Source: Dehalococcoidia bacterium
GTDB taxonomy: Bacteria > Chloroflexota > Dehalococcoidia > SZUA-161
Direction of reading: 5' to 3'
NCBI GenBank assembly: GCA_014859215.1
Contig: JACUUS010000025.1
Coordinates: 1 to 17,767, forward strand
Length of the DNA: 17,767 nucleotides
The notes beneath the pieces are model-generated. The model made no database searches. It had not been told where the DNA came from and saw nothing but the letters and a program-made list of their open reading frames with translations. The first letter of the stretch is position 1. The number at the start of each line of letters is the position of its first letter. Made by a program: the position numbers and the translations under genes. Shown here piece by piece: positions 14,069 to 17,767 of the stretch.

Positions 14069-16246
14069 GTGGAAAAGACAGAGAAGCGAAGCGAACAGGG
14101 TTTAGGGTATGTAGGGATCGGTCAAACCGCCGCTACCATGCTCGGCACGGCTTTCTGGCTGATCCTGGCCCTGATAATCCACCCGATAGCCTACGGTCAT
14201 CTTGCCTGGCTCGTGTCAATAGCAACGCTCGCCGCTTCATTCTGTGTCCTCGGTCTTGGAACGACGATAGCGACTTATTACCCGAAGGAGGAAAACAAGA
14301 GGCTCCTGAGCACGTGCGTATTTCTGATCTTCATGTCAGGCGCCGTCGGTGGCATTGTAACCGCTGGAATTCTGAACCTGTGGGTAGAGTCTGTTCTCGC
14401 TGGATTGACTGGGTCATTGGTTCTGGCCATGTCAATATTTACCATCGCCTTCTACTCGCAGCTGGGGAGGCGAGATTACAGGAAGTACATGTGGACATGG
14501 GTTGGTGTGCGTACGGCCTCACTGGTTCTTCCCCTGACTTTCTATTTCATATGGGGTTCAGTTGCGACATTGCTCGGCGGCCTGGCAGCCGCCTATTTCA
14601 TCTTTGGAGCGTGGGTCTTAAAGCATGTAATCACCGGCCTGGACTTTGGAGAGATAACGAGAAAGACAGGCTTCTCGATAAGGGCCTGGGGCTCCAACCT
14701 GGGGGGAAGTTCGCTGAGTTTCCTCGACAAGATCCTTATAGGCGCCCTTTTCCCCATGGGCGTGCTCGCAGTCTATCAGTTCGCTTTTAAGCTCTTCCTT
14801 CTCCTGGCGATAGTGCCGAACACCCTGTTCTTCTATCTGCTTCCGGAGAAGTCCGGCGGGAACGAGGCGAAAAAGATCGAGAGGGCGGGAATTCTCCTGG
14901 CAATCGGGCTGGCTTTTCTTAGTTTCTTCCTCGCGCCCTTCATCACTTCTCATGTCTTTCCCGGCTTTGTGGAGGGTGTCGACGCAATAAGGATAATGAG
15001 TCTCGCCATCATTCCGATGACTTTGACCAGGACAAAGTCATCAGAGTTGTTTTCCAGGGAAAGGGCGGACATAGTCCTCGGCTCGAACCTCCTCGGTCTG
15101 GGAATCGGAATTACAGGCATAGTCGTAACATCTATCCAGGGAATTGGTCTCATAGGCCTGGCGGCTAGCATGCTTGCCAGCCAAATCGGGCTGCTGGGCG
15201 GGCTCTTTTTGTTCCCGCGGCTCCTGAATTTTGGGCTTTCGGGGAAAATCGGGGTGAGCTTCACGGGAGTTGTCGTGGCATGGGCCCTGATAACGACTTC
15301 TCTCAGCGTCGTCTCCCCACAGATAACCGTGGAAGAGGGGAGGGTGAAAGGGACCTATCTGGCAATGGATACGATCGTGACCATACAGGTACTGGCTACT
15401 GACGAAGAAATGGGCAGGGAAGCTATAAGGGAGGCTCTCTACGAAATTGACCGAATTGAAAAACTCATGAGTGCGACAGATCCCGAAAGCCAGATTTACA
15501 GACTCAACAATAGCGAAACGAAATGGGTCGAGCTATCGCCCGAAGTGATCCACGTTCTGAAAAGGGCCAAGGAGTACGGCGATTGGACGGACGGTCATTT
15601 CGACGTTACCGTGAAGCCGCTTGTCGATTTCTTGATGGTGGAGGTAAAGAGACGGGGAGCGATGCCAGCACCCGATGAACTGGAGGAGATACTCGAACTC
15701 ATTAATTACAGGAATCTAATAATTGATGAAGACAACAACAGGGCAAGGTTGATGAAGGAAGGAATGGCGGTTACCCTGGGCGGTATAGCTAAGGGATATG
15801 CCATCGACCGGGCCTGTGAGGTCCTAAAGGGCAAAGGCATTGAAAATGCCCTGGTGGATATCGGCGGTGACCTGAGGGCGATAGGGTCAAAATCGTGGAC
15901 GATTGGCATCATCGATCCGCGCATTGAGGGGAAATTGCTGGGAGTCATCCAGTTGGAGAACAGTGCCATCGCTACGTCCGGCGACTATAAGAGATATCAC
16001 CTGCTGGGAGCTGAGAGAATTCACCATATTATTAACCCCAAAACCGGTGAGCCTGCACGCGATTCCATAAGCGTAACTGTTGTGGCCGAAGACTGTTTAA
16101 GTGCAGACGCTCTCAGCACAGGAGTCTTTGTTGCCGGGCCGGAGAAGGGAAAGACATTACTGGACGCGTTCAGGATTGGAGGGTTGATAGTCGATCCGGA
16201 TGAAAAGATAAGGACTTCGGACTACTGGGACTATGACTTTGAATAG
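14069..16246 (+). CDS. MOP-superfamily flippase fused to ApbE FMN transferase
   Basis: A 725-residue fusion. Residues 1 to about 390 resemble polysaccharide-type flippases (RfbX/Wzx, MOP superfamily) with about 12 hydrophobic segments; another helix at about 394-416 (GVSFTGVVVAWALITTSL) would bring the C terminus outside. Residues about 425-720 form a complete ApbE (FAD:protein FMN transferase, EC 2.7.1.180): MDTIVTIQV at 433-441 (MGT is usual), GHFDVTVKPLV at 509-519, TLGGIAKGYAIDRA at 569-582, VDIGGDLRAIG at 596-606, TSGDYKRY at 636-643, HIINPKTGEPA at 653-663, and the Mg-binding SADALST at 678-684. It should flavinylate the two FMN_bind domains of the lipoprotein encoded upstream. ApbE is normally a lipoprotein or has one anchor; here a transporter is the anchor and could supply extracytoplasmic FAD. 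The start is GTG at 14069 with AAGG at 14055-14058. No stop separates the parts. Confidence 0.85.
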   Translation: MEKTEKRSEQGLGYVGIGQTAATMLGTAFWLILALIIHPIAYGHLAWLVSIATLAASFCVLGLGTTIATYYPKEENKRLLSTCVFLIFMSGAVGGIVTAGILNLWVESVLAGLTGSLVLAMSIFTIAFYSQLGRRDYRKYMWTWVGVRTASLVLPLTFYFIWGSVATLLGGLAAAYFIFGAWVLKHVITGLDFGEITRKTGFSIRAWGSNLGGSSLSFLDKILIGALFPMGVLAVYQFAFKLFLLLAIVPNTLFFYLLPEKSGGNEAKKIERAGILLAIGLAFLSFFLAPFITSHVFPGFVEGVDAIRIMSLAIIPMTLTRTKSSELFSRERADIVLGSNLLGLGIGITGIVVTSIQGIGLIGLAASMLASQIGLLGGLFLFPRLLNFGLSGKIGVSFTGVVVAWALITTSLSVVSPQITVEEGRVKGTYLAMDTIVTIQVLATDEEMGREAIREALYEIDRIEKLMSATDPESQIYRLNNSETKWVELSPEVIHVLKRAKEYGDWTDGHFDVTVKPLVDFLMVEVKRRGAMPAPDELEEILELINYRNLIIDEDNNRARLMKEGMAVTLGGIAKGYAIDRACEVLKGKGIENALVDIGGDLRAIGSKSWTIGIIDPRIEGKLLGVIQLENSAIATSGDYKRYHLLGAERIHHIINPKTGEPARDSISVTVVAEDCLSADALSTGVFVAGPEKGKTLLDAFRIGGLIVDPDEKIRTSDYWDYDFE

Positions 16247-16451
16247 CTGATTGGCTCGAACCTCATTGTGGGCGGGACAGCCCGCTTACGAGCTGCTCGA
16301 CCTGCTGCCCCTCGAACAGGGTAGTTTTCCCCAGGAATCAGGGTGGATCATCCGACCGAATCGCGGTTATCCTCCGGTTTTCTCCGGCAGGGGGCGGATG
16401 TTAGCATCCAGGGTGTAGACCGCTCTCCGCGGGCGGCGCCGGAGTAACAAA
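16247..16451 (+). other. Intergenic region with weak hairpins
   Basis: GCGGG-ACAG-CCCGC near 16272-16285 forms a 5-bp GC hairpin, and a weak CCCT/AGGG hairpin is followed by TAGTTTT near 16322-16328. Either may end the flippase-ApbE transcript. No gene is seen. Confidence 0.3.
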
Positions 16452-16832
16452 ATGCTGATTTGCAGCACCTGCGAAGTAGCTATGCCCGATCAGGCGAAAT
16501 ATTGCATGAAATGTGGCTCCGAACTCGCAAACGGTGTACGGGAACCCGGGGACGCAAGGAGGGATACGGCATTCAAATCCCTCTCCGTTCTTCATGAAAC
16601 AGTCTGCATTTCCTGCGGCGGAACCGGGATTTGCCCCATTTGTCGGCAAGCCGTGAAATCGCAAATGACCTGGATTGGAAGGGGGGAGTATATCTGCGGG
16701 CACTGTCACGGACGCGTCAGCAACACACTGTATGGCAGTGGGCCGTGTCCCCTTTGCGGCGGGCATACAGGATGCATCTGCGCAGACGGAAAATGTCCCG
16801 CGTGCAACGGCGTGGGGAGGTTGGCTGCTTGA
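16452..16832 (+). CDS. Zinc-ribbon / DnaJ-type Cys-rich protein
   Basis: A 126-residue soluble protein with many CxxC pairs: CSTC (4-7) and CMKC (18-21), which make an N-terminal zinc ribbon like those of zinc-ribbon_2 proteins, then CISCGGTGICPIC, CGHCHGR, CPLCGGHTGC and CPACNGVGRL. The last resemble the CxxCxGxG repeats of the DnaJ zinc domain, spaced irregularly. It probably binds several zinc ions; a role in protein or nucleic-acid binding is possible but unproven. The ATG at 16452 follows GGAG at 16441-16444. It stands alone, between the flippase-ApbE gene and the thiamine riboswitch, with no evident operon partner. Numerous Cys codons in one frame argue that it is real. Confidence 0.65.
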   Translation: MLICSTCEVAMPDQAKYCMKCGSELANGVREPGDARRDTAFKSLSVLHETVCISCGGTGICPICRQAVKSQMTWIGRGEYICGHCHGRVSNTLYGSGPCPLCGGHTGCICADGKCPACNGVGRLAA

Positions 16833-16966
16833 TTTGAGCCGGGGCTTCCGGTTCGTGCTCGCTGGAACCGGTCTTGCGGTCGTGGTGAAATTCCGGGACG
16901 AATCGGTCACTGCAGATGTTGACAGCAGGAATTCCGCCCTGTATGATTTCGGCAATTGAATATGAC

Positions 16967-17047
16967 CTACTAGGGGAGCTGGAAGGCTGAGAATCCCTCA
17001 GGGAGACCCTTGAACCTGATCTCGGTAATGCGAGCGTAGGGAAGTAG
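16967..17047 (+). ncRNA. TPP riboswitch (THI element)
   Basis: The conserved blocks are all present in order: GGGGAGC at 16973-16979, CTGAGA at 16987-16992, ACCCTTGAACCTGATCTCG at 17006-17024, TAATGCGAGCGTAGGGA at 17026-17042, and a closing P1 stem CTACT (16967-16971) with AGTAG (17043-17047). It senses thiamine pyrophosphate and controls the THI4 gene that starts 83 bp downstream. Confidence 0.95.
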
Positions 17048-17053
17048 CGAACG

Positions 17054-17094
17054 AACCAGAGGTTTAACGTATGTTCCAGCTTCTGGTTTTTTCT
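17054..17094 (+). terminator. Riboswitch expression-platform terminator
   Basis: AACCAGA (17054-17060) pairs with TCTGGTT (17082-17088), extended inwards by wobble and GC pairs, followed by a T-rich run overlapping the stem end (17087-17092) and continuing TTCC. Its place seven bases after the aptamer implies that TPP binding favours this terminator and stops transcription before the THI4 gene. Confidence 0.8.
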
Positions 17095-17130
17095 TCCCTT
17101 GACGCCGTAAAAATAAAAGGGAGGAAAGAA

Positions 17131-17767
17131 ATGGAGAAGTTCAGTCCGGCAACCGAGAAGGATATCACACGCGCGATAGTCAAGGAATTCGCGGAGCAGT
17201 TCCACGAGTATGTGGAGAGCGACTGCATCATCATCGGGGCGGGCCCGAGCGGGCTCGTAGCCGGTCGAGGCCTTGCCAGGGCCGGGATGAAGGTCCTGGT
17301 CGTGGAGCGGAACAACTACCTCGGCGGCGGGTTCTGGATCGGCGGTTATCTGATGAACAAGGTGACCATCAGGCGCCCCGCCGACAGGCTCCTCAATGAG
17401 CTGGGCATCCCCTACAAGGAAGTCAGCGACGGCCTGTTCGTCGCCGACGGGCCGCATGCCTGCTCCAAGCTGATCGCATCGGCATGCGATGCCGGCATCA
17501 AGGTCGCCAACATGACTGTGTTCGAGGACGTGGTCATGAGGGATGACGATGTGGTCGGCGGCGCGGTGATCAACTGGACGCCCGTCACGGCTTTGCCGAG
17601 GCAGATAACCTGCGTGGACCCTGTCGCCCTTGAATCGCGCATCATCATCGATGCCACCGGGCACGACGCGCAGGTAGTGAAGAAGCTGGAAGAACGGGGC
17701 CTGCTCAAGACCAAGGGCTTCGGCGCCATGCGTGTCGACAGGTCCGAGGACGCCATTGTGGAGAACA
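17131..17767 (+). CDS. thi4: THI4-family thiazole synthase (3' end outside window)
   Basis: The first 212 residues of an adenosine diphosphate thiazole synthase, which builds the thiazole half of thiamine from NAD and glycine. A Rossmann GAGPSGLVAG at 36-45 binds NAD; ERNNYLGGGFWIGGYLMNKV follows at 59-78, and GHDAQVV at 177-183 is typical of the family. In methanogen enzymes the relevant position is His in HVDP and sulfide is the donor; here it is Cys161 in TCVDP (codon at 17611-17613), as in yeast THI4 where that Cys gives up its sulfur. The ATG at 17131 follows GGGAGG at 17119-17124. The TPP riboswitch upstream confirms the thiamine role. About 50 residues should remain beyond the window. 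Confidence 0.92.
   Translation, partial: MEKFSPATEKDITRAIVKEFAEQFHEYVESDCIIIGAGPSGLVAGRGLARAGMKVLVVERNNYLGGGFWIGGYLMNKVTIRRPADRLLNELGIPYKEVSDGLFVADGPHACSKLIASACDAGIKVANMTVFEDVVMRDDDVVGGAVINWTPVTALPRQITCVDPVALESRIIIDATGHDAQVVKKLEERGLLKTKGFGAMRVDRSEDAIVEN

Noticed and set aside
16717..17664. 315-codon open frame on the - strand
   Set aside because: It runs antisense through the TPP riboswitch, its terminator and THI4, all of which are certain; it is a shadow of GC-rich codon use.
1..17767. CRISPR array, tRNA or rRNA genes
   Set aside because: No regularly spaced repeats were seen, and no cloverleaf or conserved rRNA blocks could be recognised by eye.

Overview
The window looks like chromosomal DNA of an anaerobic bacterium. 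The gene mix (assimilatory APS reductase with a small ferredoxin-type sulfite reductase, paired NarL-type two-component systems, NrfD/ferredoxin membrane redox genes and a prokaryotic THI4 thiazole synthase) fits Chloroflexota of the Dehalococcoidia kind. That placement is an inference from gene content and protein style; no rRNA or marker gene is present. Every intact gene is on the + strand.

Region 1 (1-4441) is a sulfur-assimilation operon. A near-consensus sigma-70 promoter (TTGACA, 17 bp, TATAGT) and a leader with a long inverted repeat precede an AsrC-like siroheme sulfite reductase. It is followed by a [4Fe-4S] APS reductase, a TauE/SafE anion permease, a cysteine synthase fused to a C-terminal TusA domain, and a 65-residue membrane-anchored Cys-rich protein. 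Together they could take APS to sulfite, sulfide and cysteine. Sulfate activation genes are not in the window.

Region 2 (4442-10255) holds two histidine kinase/response regulator pairs of the NarX/NarL type. The first kinase is soluble (PAS with a Cys/His motif, then GAF). The second is membrane-bound with HAMP. Between them lie a strong promoter, a structured leader, a two-helix membrane protein of unknown function, and about 580 bp in which no gene was recognised. A strong intrinsic terminator closes the region.

Region 3 (10256-16246) is the most interesting part. After a cluster of short repeats that may be a relic of an insertion-sequence end come a 10-helix NrfD-like quinone-interacting protein, a Tat-exported four-cluster ferredoxin, and a lipoprotein with two FMN_bind domains, each carrying a flavinylation motif. 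A decayed IS3-type transposase separates these from a single 725-residue protein that fuses a MOP-superfamily flippase to an ApbE FAD:protein FMN transferase. No molybdopterin or other catalytic subunit is present. My reading is an extracytosolic electron-transfer module whose flavin carrier is loaded by the fusion. The flippase half could export the FAD used by the ApbE half; a MATE-family FAD exporter (Bfe of Shewanella) is a precedent in the same superfamily.

Region 4 (16247-17767) has a small zinc-ribbon protein, then a TPP riboswitch with its own intrinsic terminator controlling a THI4-family thiazole synthase cut off by the window end. This THI4 has Cys, not His, at the position that supplies sulfur in the yeast suicide enzyme.
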